Assembly (NCBI GenBank): GCA_027579435.1
Contig: JANBPK010000889.1
Span: 1 to 57,743, forward strand
Length of the DNA stretch: 57,743 nt
From: Candolleomyces eurysporus
Lineage: Eukaryota > Basidiomycota > Agaricomycetes > Agaricales > Psathyrellaceae
Direction: 5' to 3'
Part shown: one piece after another, positions 34,888 to 46,177 of the stretch
Position numbering within the stretch: the first letter of the stretch is position 1
Layout: each line of letters begins with the position of its first letter
Program-made: the position numbers and the translations under genes
The notes under the pieces: generated by a model
Database searches by the model: none
What the model saw: only the letters and a program-made list of their open reading frames with translations
Told to the model about the DNA's origin: nothing

Positions 34888-36301
34888 CCGCGTCGGGTTA
34901 AAACCACCCGACGCGGTCACCCGCCCGGCCGGTTTGCCAAACCTCGGCTGACTGGGATTGATAACCCGTCTGACTGGGTACATTTGGGTTATTGGTGACG
35001 GGTGAACTCCTAGGAATCTTCACCTGATTTTTGTTACAAACAATCCGCCGGGGCCAGGTCACTGGGCGGGTTGATTTGCCTCGTCTTGTGGGTTAAATTC
35101 ACAGGTAGATGCGCGTGAGTTTTACCTGTAATTCTAGTGTTTTTAGCTCGTTTCACGGGTTGATATTCCGGCAGGCTGATGGGTGAATTCGCAGGTAGAA
35201 TCAATTCACTCTACGGGTGAAATTAATTTGATTTACGGTGATATCAACTAATGCTGTACGAGAAATCATTTCTTGAATAGTACTAGGTAATATGAATATA
35301 GTATCAATAGCTAGTCTGTCTGAAAGAGGGAGTAGGAGATTATCATCATGTCGAGGTACCGTCTCAAAGCTCAACAAAATAAGTAAAGCGGTGACGCAAG
35401 GGCGAAAGATGATGGATGCACGGGTGAACGGGGTCAAAAGAATCGGTGGTGATTGAAGAGGGAATCTACGAGTAGGCTGGGTGATTGAGCTATCATAGAA
35501 GCCATGAGGAAGGACATTATACTTGCGAGCATGCAGGGGCCTCCTGGTGTCCGTAGATGACGAGCCCGTGCTGCTTGACGATGCCTTGTTAAGAGCCGGA
35601 GCAGGCTTTCTCCCAANGACNGATCTGCAGCGACAGTGCGTCAAGCTCGGACAGAATCACCTTNGCTCAACTGCCCACTTACTTTGGCACCACTGCTCTC
35701 GGCGGTACTATGCGCTCTGCNTTTTCCCTTGCTCTGTGGTGTTTCCCAGCGAGTGTGTCTGCCACTACCTGGGTGGTGACCTGTGGCGGTAACGCAGCAG
35801 GCTTGGCGGGGACTAGACNATTTGGTGNTGGTTTTGGCAGGTTCTGGGAGTTGCGGTAATAAAGGNGGGTTGTGACATATTGGATAGAAGTTGAAGATTG
35901 ATATACGGTGAGAGGAAGGATGGAGTTGTGGTTGACGATCNCTCGCCAGATTCGTTATTTGTACTNGCTATTTGGCCAAATATATCGCCCGCCAAAGTTG
36001 TTTGCCAAGTTTTGGCTATGCTGCAGCTTNGTACTCATGAAGAATAGTGGGTTTCAAAAGGTAGTTTATTGCTGTAAGTCCGCGCCACATTGGTGGCTAT
36101 ATTGGAGACACAATCATTCACCCGTTGTTCCAGGCAAAATTCCCTGTCAGCCCAATAACCTGTTTCCCAATGCAACAAATCCCTGTCTCACAACAGGAAA
36201 ATTCAACCTGACTGATAACCCGCCATCTATTTTTAGATTCACCAGCAGTGAGCCGCCAAACGGGTTGAATCCGTCTTGCGGGTTGCTTTAACCAGACGTG
36301 G
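34888..36301. mobile_element. 1.4-kb non-autonomous TIR element
   Basis: Imperfect terminal inverted repeats of 23 bases (19 matching) bound the region. The left one is 34888-34910, starting CCGCGTCGGGTTAAA. The right one is 36279-36301, reading CCACGTCTGGTTAAA on the minus strand. The left end can also fold on itself: CCGCGTCGGGT at 34888-34898 pairs perfectly with 34906-34916 around a 7-base loop. Flanks GGCGCT (before) and GGCGCG (after) may be a degraded target duplication. Many GGGTGAA/ACCCG words lie inside near both ends. No transposase is visible. Many Ns (35617-36030) mark low sequence quality in the interior. Confidence 0.6.
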
Positions 36302-37870
36302 GGCGCGTAGTGAATAGGTTTACAGATGCTTGAGGTCGATCCAGAGGCGCGGATGCTATACCACAGGTGACACATCTGAGTCGATGGTGCCAAACGGGAG
36401 GAGGTCTTCTTCGGCCCTTGTGCAGTCTCCATTGGAACGGCGGCACCCTTCTTGCGATCAGGATCTTTAGGAGGAGCGATGCCAAATTCCATGAGTAGCA
36501 AACAGTATGGCAGGGTACTGTTGCCCCCTGGAAATACATCAAGATTTCTGGTAGTATAGTCATAACGAACCCCTCCCTTGACCTTCCTTGCTTTGAACTG
36601 GATGAAGATGGCAGTCATGTCATGGAATGAGAATGCGTCAGACTGGGCGAGAGAGACCGGGATAATGACATCGAAAGATTGCTCATTCGGTTGTCCAATG
36701 TAAGCCATCCCTCAAACAAATGCAGCATAGAGATCCTGCTGTGATAGCTCACATGTCGGCGAGCCTTTCACAAAATGGGTGAATTGAATCCATCCACCTC
36801 CCAAAGTTTCTGAAAAAGATTTGGACTCTTTGGAGTGGTCGTTGCTAATAACGTTATCAGGCTTGCATTTCCGAATTTTTGCGACATGCTGTGGCTGAAA
36901 CAACTCATTGACGAAAGCATCAACCGTGCAACCATGCAAAAAAAGGAATTTGGACTTGTTTTCGACTCTGGCATGCTCCCGGATGGCGTTGTCATAGGCA
37001 CTCATGAGCAACAAACACCCTCCAATCTCTCCTGCTGTATCAGTCTTGAGCCTAACCAGGTGGAGAGATCCCAAACAGGACACCACTTGTGTTGGATAGC
37101 CCAGTACTCCATCACTTGCGCTGCAGCCTCCACAAACAAGTCAGCATAGGGACAAGGACAAACGTGCAGATGACACCGTACCTCAGCCAGAAATGGCTTG
37201 CTCGAGTATCCAGACCAGAAGTAGGCACGAGTTTCTGTGTCTGAGGAGCAGGTAGCCCTATTGTGGTGCCGTAGTTGTATCCAGCTATCTTGTTGCAGGC
37301 AAGCCCAAGTACAGTACGCTCTGATATGCCTGCCTCGAGCAACACCCAGGACCTGAAACATGTAAAATTGATCGCTGCTTGGCAACAAACATGAACGTGA
37401 ACTTACAGTGGGCATCCAAAGTGGGCCATGAAGGGAATCGATTGACAGTTGGATAAGCTTTCAGTGAGGGAAAGCCTGGCGACCAGAGCTGGATGGCAGT
37501 TGAACGAAATCTCGGTGATTGGAGGAGGGAAGGCAAAGTTGTTGGTTTGCCGCACACTTGATACAGTAAGGGAGGCGGTTTGTAGACGCAACGATGTGGA
37601 CAGGAAGATGGTGAATAAGGGCTCGTGATTCCGAGGCATTTTGACTCGGGTTCATATGTACACTCAGTTTCCAGGCGCCAAGATGGATGCATGGCATGTG
37701 CAGGAACCAACATCGGCACCGCTGTCTTCCGTCGGTGTTTCCAGCTTTCCTTTCTTGGGTTCACCCTCATGGTCCTCTTGTTTCCCATCCAAGCACACAA
37801 TAGTAAGGAGGCAAAATGCCTTGGACCACTGCCGTTGATATGGCAGGTGACTGCATACCCCTAGAAAAAT
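36302..37870 (-). pseudogene. Decayed gene of an expanded Agaricomycete family
   Basis: Minus-strand fragments in changing frames form one protein relic. In order they are: a start region with HINGSGPRHFASLLL-like text near 37830, ISERTVLGLACNKIAGYNYG followed by TTIGLP near 37310-37250, GEIGGCLLLMSAYDNAI near 37020, DAFVNELFQPQHVAKIRKCK near 36900, GGGWIQFTHF near 36790, and SFDVIIPVSLAQ...HDMTAIFIQFKARKVKGG near 36680-36570. I recognise this as a highly expanded family of mushroom genomes without a known function, often found in repeat-rich regions. Stops (one at 36712-36714) and frame changes show it is dead. Confidence 0.55.
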
Positions 37871-39239
37871 CGCGAATTAATAGAACTTTTCTTTGGAAGC
37901 TCTTCTGAATTAAAGTACTAAGTAACGATGACGACTTATAGAATTCAGCATGTCTTCTGAACATTGCGAAACCAAGAGTCGAAGCGGTTCCCGGCTTCAG
38001 ACTTAGCAGCTCTCAAGGATCTGGTTCAGAACCTAAGTACGACGGTTCGGCAGTGGCGCTTTAAAGTAGGAAGGCCCTGCGAACGTATCCGAAGGGTAAC
38101 AAATCGATTCGGAACCACAACTGCGCGCCCGACCTGGCGAGGTACGGCGTAGGGAGAGAGTCTGCACACTACAAGGGACATTCACCCTGACATTCGCTAA
38201 GTGGAAGGTGTAACGTCACTCTGTGGCTTCGAGGACGTGATGGCAAATCTGTTAAGTCAATTAAACATGACAGTTACTGGATTCGGAAGTACGAAGCGGC
38301 TCGGTTGAGAACTTCTGAAGAGCCGACTCAAGGTGTGAACTGATGCGGAGTGGAGACCGGACCCTCAGTTGTCTTCAGAACCCGAGATAGATTTCGGTCT
38401 TGTGAACCGACGTTGTTAGCACGGAAAGCATGGAGTGCGGAAGAATGCGGAATGCCTAGAGTTGGGGCAATGACGTGATAAGGGCTTGGGAGAGGTGCCC
38501 AGCCAACCGGATAGACGGAAGTAGGGTCGGGAGCAAAGGTACTCACCTCCGAACCTATTCCGAACTATCTAAAGCATGTGGAAGTAGTGGAGTGCCGTTT
38601 CGGCAGTGGTTCCGAACGTGTTTCGATGCAAGTCTAGGAAGGTCGAGCCCTAGTTCTGGAGCCTGGATACCCTCATATGATTATTTCTTTCCGGACTGGC
38701 TAATTTCATGTGTTTTTATCTTTGTTTGTTTTGAACATGTTTGTCAAACTTAATTACAGTATTTAATCTTGGACTCTAAGTACTGAATCTATATAGCGGG
38801 TAGCTAGCGTTGTATTTTGCGTCCGGGTCCGTGTTACCTACCGAATCTACGAGAGCCTTTCTGTTATCTTTTGCGTGTTTAAGTTCAGAAGTCGTTNGGA
38901 GGCCGTGTCCTCATCGCGTTGTTAAAGTTATATTGTGTCGAGACCGTGTTCTCACTTCTGAAGTCGAATCCGTGTATCGTCGAAGTCTGTTGTCTACGAA
39001 GTTTAGCTTCTGAAGCAATAACATTGAACCTGGTTGAGCCTTAGCTCCCCCCTCGAACTTGTGATTGCAAAGTTTACGTTCCAAAGCCCAAGTCCAGCTT
39101 GACTTAGAGCTTTTCACTATACCCTTGCCCGCCTCTTATCTTCCAAAGATACTTGGTGTGTTTGTTTTGTGTGTGTGTTGGTGTTAGAGTTTGGTTCTTT
39201 GTCTTGTTGTGTTTTGAGCCTTAGAACACGACCTGCACA
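37871..39239. other. Gene-free block upstream of the copia fragment
   Basis: No protein family recognised. The sequence contains recurring short words such as GGTTCAG, CGGTTC/GAACCG and CGGCAGTGG (near 38047 and 38603). It could hold remains of the copia element's 5' part or another long terminal repeat. No copy of the 3' terminal segment at 41380-41720 is present here. Confidence 0.3.
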
Positions 39240-41377
39240 TCAATGGGAACGCTGACGATCCGCCTGAACGGCCCGCCAAGATACCCGAGGCTAGACCTCA
39301 GGGGGAGCCTAGACGCTCCGGCCGCCAGGTAAAACCTCCGACTTGACCAGGAAACGTCTACAGTGAATCGAAAGCACCCACGCAGATTCTGCGTGAGGTA
39401 TCAGGGGAAAAATCGTGGTCTAAGGCCGTTGGTGAGAAGCCGAAAGGCGCTCCCAAGCCTAAGCAGAAGCAAAAAGGGAATCCCGGCCCAAGCACTACAC
39501 CACCGCTTCCAGAAAATGTACCTCTCCTCAAGATACCTGAAGGTGAAGTCGAGGACATTGATTATCCCACAACTGATGGATACCAAAGTAGTAATCTTAC
39601 GGTTTCTACTGAATGGGATTCATTGGACGTTGATAAGACTATGTCGAAACAATATGTTGTTGACAAATATGGTCCGAAAAAGTGGAATCATCATGTTAAG
39701 AGGCACAGGCGTGCTTGAAAGAAACAGAAAGCTACTGTTGCAGAGCTATGCCGCGATGGGGGAGAAGATTTTGCCAATTTTCTGCTAGCCCAGGCAGTTC
39801 CAGAAATGGATTCTNGCAAACTTCCTAACAAAAGTCCACGCGATTGGACCTTTCGAGATTTACAACGGCTACCTGAAGCTGAAAGAAGAGAATGGAGAAA
39901 GGCAATGTCCAAAGAGATTGATGCTCTCAAAGGACGCCAAGTCTTCAAACTCGTTGACCTCCCAAAAGGGAGAAAGGCAATCAAAGGCAGATGGGTCTTT
40001 GATATTAAGTCCGATGGACGTAAAAGGGCCTGGTATGTCGCCAAAGGGTTCTCTCAAATTGAGGGAATAGATTTCGAAGCTTTATTCTCACCTGTTGTCA
40101 GGTATGAGAGTGTTCGTTTTGTCTTCGCACTCGCTGCCATTCATGGATGGTATATGACAGCCGTTGACGTAAAAACGGCATTTCTCTATGGAAAGCTTGA
40201 TGAGGAAATCTATATGGAACAACCCAAAGGCTTTCATCATAAGGGTCAGGAACAGAAAGTCTACCGTCTCTGCCAGGCCATCTATGGCCTCAAGCAAGCT
40301 GCTCGTGCGTGGTGGCAAGAGCTTGAACAGTCTGTGAAGAAAATGGGCTTTGTGCGTCTCAACGCNANGACTCCGGGATTTTCATATTCCGCTCTAAGCG
40401 AGGAGTTGTCATCCTAATTGCATATGTGGATGACATAATCTTCTTTGGGAAGAAAGCTCTCGCTGATGAGAAAAAGGCTGATTTTATGCTCAAATGGGAA
40501 TGCCGAGATCTCGGAACACCGACCAAGTTTCTTAGCATGCGCATCAAAATAGATGGAGATAAGATTAGTCTTGATCAGACCGTCTATCTTGAGAAGGTTC
40601 TAGAACGCTTCGGCATGACAAATGCTAAAGCGGCAAGAACTCCCATGGTTGAAGGATATTATCCTTTGAAGCATACAGGGCCAAACAACTTGACGCTCAC
40701 GCGCAAGTATCAATCAGTGATCGGATCCCTACTTTATTTAATGCTGGGAACACGACCCGATATTGCTTACGCTGTTACCAAAATGGCACAGCATTGCGCT
40801 AACCCAACCAAAGAGCACTTATCGAAGGCTCTTTACATAATGAAATATCTGGCAGGTACTCGTAACTATTCTTTAGTTTACGAAGGACGCAAGGGCATGG
40901 CCTTTGGCCTCGAGTCTTACACCGATGCTGACTACGCCCAGGATCCTACGCACAGGCTCTCCCAAACGGGCAACTTAGTCCTCCTTGCGAGCAGCGCGGT
41001 TTCATGGAAATCATTCACCCAAAAATCGATAGCTACGTCATCAACAGAAGCTGAGTATATGGCTCTGTTTGATTGTGCAAAGCAAGTCGCATGGCTTCGG
41101 CTACTATTGGGGGAATTAGGTTTACCAATGAAAACTCCCACACCGATCTACATTGATAATCAGGGCGCTATTTTTTAACGCCTCGAATCCAGTAATGGAA
41201 AAACGCATAAAGCATATTGAAGTGCAATATCATAAGATCAGGGAGTATGTAGAAGAAAAGCGAGTTAGCTTATTCTACATCCCAACTGACGAAAACCCAG
41301 TGGATATATTTACTAAACCCCTTGGACGGGTTAAGTTTGAAACATTCCGCAAATCATTAGGCTTAGTATTTCACTAA
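39240..41377 (+). mobile_element. Ty1/copia retrotransposon fragment (reverse transcriptase and RNase H)
   Basis: The region encodes the 3' half of a copia Pol: a linker with RRSGRQVKPP near 39320, then AMSKEIDALKGRQVFKLVDL, RWVFDIKSDG, VDVKTAFLYGKLDEEIYMEQ, the catalytic YVDDIIF near 40425, GSLLYLMLGTRPDIAYAV, and the RNase H part with TDADYAQDP, STEAEYMAL and TPTPIYIDNQGA. The last part, PTDENPVDIFTKPLGR, lies in another frame after a run of six T at 41171-41176. A TGA at 39716-39718 and Ns near 40366-40368 also interrupt it. Gag, protease and integrase are missing upstream. It is inactive and 5'-truncated. Confidence 0.9.
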
Positions 41378-41720
41378 GCTTGACAGGCGCTTATTACATA
41401 AACCTCTATAAATAGTATTACGCAGTATATTCGGTATATAGTAGGTCTAGTAGTATTCTAGGTTCAGCTTCTAGAGCAAAGCGTCATAATGGTGTCAGTA
41501 TTGCACCTTAAGCACGCAATGCTCAGTCATCCAATGTGCACAGACCACTAGGTGACTTTGTGTGACGTTACGGTCACATATTCGAGTAGTATATAAACCA
41601 TGTAGTTTAGTACAAATAAAGCTCGAAGCACTTTCTATAAGCAAAGTCAGTAGTACATCCCTCAAGCATCACCCAGTAGCCTATCCATAGTATACGGTAT
41701 GTCTCAACAACATACTCTCC
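41378..41720 (+). repeat. Probable 3' long terminal repeat of the copia element
   Basis: Directly after the Pol stop codon comes AT-rich sequence with TATAAA-like signals (41401-41412, 41590-41596) and an AATAAA near 41616, as expected for a terminal repeat. The exact ends cannot be fixed because no 5' copy is present in the window. Confidence 0.35.
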
Positions 41721-41829
41721 CTACTTGTAACTGCGCAACACAAGGACTTGCATTACCATGCGAGAAATGCTGTCTAACAGTGCGGTTATCTCACACTACA
41801 GGCAAAGATTTATAAGATCAGAGGCTGAA

Positions 41830-42155
41830 TGTTCCCCCAAATCAACACACAAATTTTAAAGACAGGATTGAGTTCTTTTACTGACATAATCCTTGCCCAT
41901 ATTCAAAATTTTGCCCACAATTCAGTCTTGGAGGAAATGGTTTGAACATATTTTGAATATTTTCCCAGGTTGAATCCCTTTTCTTGGCAAGGCATTGGGC
42001 AGTTCTGGATCAAATAGAGTCCCAAATTCAAAATAAGTCCAACCACATTTTTTCCAAGCACAAATTGTTTGAAATGTTTAAAATTTATATAGTCATTTAG
42101 CTTTCTACTATATCAAATAATTGATTCAAAATTTAGGAGACCATTTGTGGGAACA
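41830..42155. mobile_element. 326-bp AT-rich MITE-like element
   Basis: TGTTCCCCCAAAT at 41830-41842 matches, with one mismatch, the reverse complement of ATTTGTGGGAACA at 42143-42155. The interior is AT-rich with words like ATTCAAAATTT in both orientations and no coding capacity. No clear target duplication was found. It lies between the copia fragment and the MSS1-like relic. Confidence 0.5.
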
Positions 42156-42164
42156 GTTGTTCCT

Positions 42165-43790
42165 TGGCCAAATTCATCCATGCCTGTAGTGTCAGCCGCC
42201 CTTTCGGGCCTCTCCAAACTACCCACTTTTTGACCTGCAGAACCGGGAGAACTCATGAGACACACGTATTTGAATGGGAGGCTAGATTTGACGCAGGTGG
42301 AGGGGTTGAAGGATTTGATTGATGCAGAGACAGAAGGGCAGAGGATGGTTGCTGTCAGAGCTGCTGAGGTAAGTTCAGCGTACCTTTCCATCTGTACAAC
42401 CAAAGGGAGGGTCAATTTTTCGATTTCAGGGTGTTACAAAACAAAAATTTGACAAACTCCGCACGGACATCATATCCAGCCTTGCAAAAGTCGAGGCCCT
42501 CATCGACTTTGGGGAGGGCGAAGAAATCAAAGAAGGTGAGTACGAAGACGCTAAATCGTGGGTTCAGAAAGTCTTGGATACAATCCAAGGATACTTGAAT
42601 GATTACCGCAGGGGCAAGCTCTTGCATTCGGATATTCAGCTTGCGATTTTTGGACCACCGAATGCTGGGAAGAGCAGTTTGTTGTATTTCTTGGGTATGT
42701 ATATCTGCTTCGTTCTGTTCTCGAGTGCCGCAACTGACTGAAATATAATTTTCTCTTAGAGCTCAATGTGAAGCTGCGATCATCACGCCCATCCCAGGCA
42801 CCGCATGAGGCATCCTTGAATTATCCATGAATATTGGTGGTTTGCCAGTGATTATCGCTGATACAGCTGGTCTACGAAAGACGGAAGACGTCGTAGAGAA
42901 GATAGGGATCAAAAGAACACGGAAGTCTCTCTGTCCTCCCTCGCACTATATTTTCATGACGCTAATCAATTCTTGTTTTCATTGTGGAGAGTGCAGATAT
43001 CTCAATTTGCATGCTCTCTTTCCTGTAAGCTTTACAACTGCAGCAGTGCTGTCACAACCCAGGCTCAGCAGCATCATCTCACTGGCAAAGTTTAATCTCC
43101 CGGAAGAACACTTTCTTCATATTCAATAAATTTGATCTTGTGGACTCAACATCAGTACCCTCATTTACTCGGTGCTTGCACATCAAGACTACCCGATGGA
43201 GTTTGCTATCACCCGCACCTCGGCTTGAAGGAGGCACCAACGACAAAGACCTCGAGTTGAATGCACCATCGACAACGACAACGACGCAAGCTTGGAAAGC
43301 GAGTTTGGCAACGGGTGACGGAGCTGAAGAGTTTTTAAGAGGGTTTATGGAGGTCTCGGAAAGTGGTAGGTGTTGTTATTTCTCACCTCAACTCGACCTG
43401 CAGATATGACCTACCAACCAACTAGGTTCGGCAAGGACAACATTCCAAGCAACGCAGCGAGCCCTGCTTGTTGGTCCAACGCAGAAATGCGCGATCTTGC
43501 TTGGTCAAGTCCGCAAAATACAGCTGGTATTCCACTGTTACTGCACAAACATTCCTCTAACTGTCAATGAACTATGCGGATCTACTTTGCTCTCTCGCTC
43601 GCGTCGCACCATTCTTGTAAGACCTAAACTCAGGTGAGTACCTCTGACTGCTGTTGTTTAGCTATTGTTAATCTGACTGGTTCATCCAACCCTCCAGGAG
43701 ACGTTGCGCCCCTGGACTCAGCAAGCAGCCATGGAATTGCCTATTGAACCTTTTTACGTAGAGCGTAAGTGAATCAATAACGTGGTCTAC
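42165..43790 (+). pseudogene. Mitochondrial tRNA-modification GTPase (MSS1/MnmE-like) relic 1
   Basis: The family makes the U34 wobble modification of mitochondrial tRNAs. Visible in order: VSAALSGLSKLPTF, then after a frame break [20 protein letters not shown] with [20 protein letters not shown]; an intron; [20 protein letters not shown]; the G1 loop [14 protein letters not shown]; an intron; AAIITPIPGT; G3-type IADTAGLRKTEDVVEKIGI; an intron-like gap; and a G4-type FNKFDLVDST near 43125. An in-frame TGA follows PIPGTA near 42805, where the family has TTRD. The N-terminal domain is missing and the 3' part is frameshifted. The C-terminal end near 43680-43760 is only weakly recognisable. Confidence 0.82.
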
Positions 43791-43923
43791 AAGGAATTTT
43801 TTTTCATAAACTTGTTATTACTTGGCAGGTTGCGTGGAATAATCTTAAAGCACATTCAGATTTATGTAGACTCGTATGCAATTCGTTCAATAGTATCTAT
43901 GTGACCCCAATCTCAGCGCTCGG

Positions 43924-44178
43924 TTCCGAGGACTCTATCCTCGGGTACTTGTACCCTGCAGGTTCCCAGTGCCAAGAAAACAGGCTTATAAGAACCAGTG
44001 ACTTGTATATCATGTGACCATGACCGTAGCCTTATGTTCAAACCCCTCGATGTGCAAATCTTTTCATTGCATTTCAAACTCTGAAGGTTCATAATGAATT
44101 TTATTATATTTATAATTTTAGAGTAAAAGAATACAAGAGCACTTTCCAAGGGCCATGAACCCCCTTGAGTCCTCGGAA
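43924..44178. mobile_element. 255-bp element with perfect 12-bp inverted ends
   Basis: TTCCGAGGACTC at 43924-43935 is the exact reverse complement of GAGTCCTCGGAA at 44167-44178. The left end also folds back: CCGAGGA pairs with TCCTCGG a few bases on. The interior is AT-rich with no coding capacity. The paralogous duplicated segment at 53760-53790 lacks the element plus about 35 adjacent bases, so it inserted after, or was deleted since, the duplication. Confidence 0.55.
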
Positions 44179-46100
44179 TATGCCGCGAAACGCGACGGCC
44201 CATAACGCACAAGTTGTGCAGTTGCCAACTTGGGTGATCAACTCGAGCAGCTGGCAGTAGCAGAATAGGTTCTATTCTGTTTGCCCGAGAATCGTAGACC
44301 AAAACAGCTGCACCTAACGGTACCCTTCCTCCCTTCTGATCCAAAAGGTGTAGAAACGACACTCTGATGAAAGCTGGTACCCTAGTCACGATCTGCGGGG
44401 GCTCAACGAGAGAAATCAATGCTTCAGAGAAGCTCGAGTTACTTGGAGGCAGACTGGGAAATTGGAGATCCCTTGAGAAGTAGCAATGTTGCTCGGACAA
44501 TATCTGACCATCCTCAACTTGAAGCACAGACGAGTGATTGAAGGAATTGTGACCTCGACGTTAATATCTGCTACCCATCAAATTGCTCAGACATATACGT
44601 GTACGCCCAAAGCCTAGCTGCGAGTTAGAGAAATACTGTTTCTGCACACGGATAGTCGAGACGCCTGCGTATGTTCCTCTGGAATGTACTGACCTGCCAG
44701 ATATAGTCAGCCTTGGGCGTCCCCTTCACGAGAGAACCGGGGGAGACATACACAACCTTTTCCGACTTAAAATCCCTCTTCAACCTCGAGACCGACTCCT
44801 AATTCGAGTACATTTGAGAGGATGGCCTCGAACTGAGGAACTTACCCATATCCTCTGGAGACTCACTCGGTTGAGAGAGCTAACGGTGGTACCGTGAGTC
44901 ACAAATTTGAAGGTGTTCGGGGTATGGAAACACTGGCAGTCTTGCTTCCTCGAGCGGCCATCGCCATTTCCATCAACGTTGAGGGTGAGGCCTCCAAGAC
45001 CTCGTCATTGAACTCTAAGCCTCCATCCGAAAGTTTGAACATCCACTGGTTGCAGTTTGGTGGAGCTGAGAGGGAGACGAGGTGCCTCAGCTCGGCAGCC
45101 AGAGCTCAACGTTCGATGAGGGTCGATGGCTGTTCCAGAACGGGGCCAGGTGCGGGTGAAGGAAATGGTGGGTAACGGACCGCTTCAAGCTTGATGTTCC
45201 TTATGTTCTGTAGCGATAGCTCTGGTTCGGCTTTGGCTCGATAATACGTGTAGGAGCGCAATCAAAGGCGGAGGTGGAACCAGGGATATCGCTGGAACCG
45301 ATCCTCCATGAGTTGAATCTGAGAAAAGGAGGGTAAGGATAGAGTTGAACAGAGTTTAGAGATAGTGTGTGAATCGGTACGGGTTGAGAAGTTCAAACCC
45401 ATGACCTAATCCTTCTTGCTTGCGTCGACCGCATTCCATCCACCAACCATCCATAAATCAACCCTAAAGCCTCCCTTAGCGCCTCCTTTGTCACATTAAC
45501 ACTTGGAACGACCTGCAGATTGTTGATATTAGACGCCGCCGGATGTGTCAACGTACTTCAATCAGCAACTAAGCTCCACCAGTAACGAAGCATCGAAAGG
45601 CGAGAAAGCCCAATCATCCGGTTCAAATCGTCCTCCTGGGACGAGAGCCTTGAAATGCGCATGCGAACCCTAGATCAGAATTTGGAAGTGGAGTATGTTC
45701 GTGAACCCGGCAGCGAGATGCAGAAGAGTAGGCGATCGCGGAAGAAATTTGTGACTAGGGGAGGAGAGGCTGGCGAGGATGAGTTTGTCAGGCAATGTCC
45801 AGAGATTGAAGCTCGCCACGCGGTGAGAGGCGTTGCAGGAACCAGAACGTATCCTTGACAGAGAGATGCTTAGATGGACAGAGCACTGGCCCTGCAAGGG
45901 AGAACCAGAATGAACGGGAGTCGGCCCGCGGTCTTGGATGTTGCTTGAATGAGAGCACTGCGGCTGGAAAGTAGACTCGTGACCAGCCGGAGATGAGGAT
46001 GGAGGGGGCGAGAATCCTCTGACGGAGCTGAGAGGGAAATCGAGATCTGCGCCAGGAAGCGAATTCGGCAGTTTGTGCACGTGGGCCTGGTCAAGATGGC
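44179..46100 (-). pseudogene. Repeated unit with decayed minus-strand ORFs, copy 1
   Basis: This stretch recurs at 53780-55240 with high similarity and partly at 48400-49130 and 55600-57170. On the minus strand it contains coding-like text such as FSEALISLVEPPQIVTRVPA, LPLGAAVLVYDSR-like words and, near 45500-45800, LWTLPDKLILASLSSPSHKF. The paralogous segment at 48.5 kb reads CLAKVPELKHLVCLTRPLNC, reminiscent of F-box/leucine-rich proteins, but no F-box can be demonstrated. Stops and frame changes are frequent. I treat it as an unrecognised gene relic carried along by segmental duplication. Confidence 0.4.
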
Positions 46101-46106
46101 TTCTTA

Positions 46107-46133
46107 GACGCCCGACAAACAGCTCACAAACAC
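46107..46133 (+). promoter_or_regulatory. Shared upstream motif of copy J
   Basis: GACGCCCGACAAACAGCTCA continues as CAAACAC and ends 45 bases before the ATG. It is almost identical to the elements before copies K and L and matches those of the minus-strand copies F and G. Confidence 0.5.
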
Positions 46134-46177
46134 ACGACGTGGCCAATCCAGCCTCCTTCCTTCACTTCGACCGCCCC

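Noticed and set aside
40366..40368. Frameshift in the copia reverse transcriptase near YVDDIIF as a programmed event
   Set aside because: Two Ns lie at this point, so it is more simply a sequence-quality problem; copia elements do not use a frameshift there.
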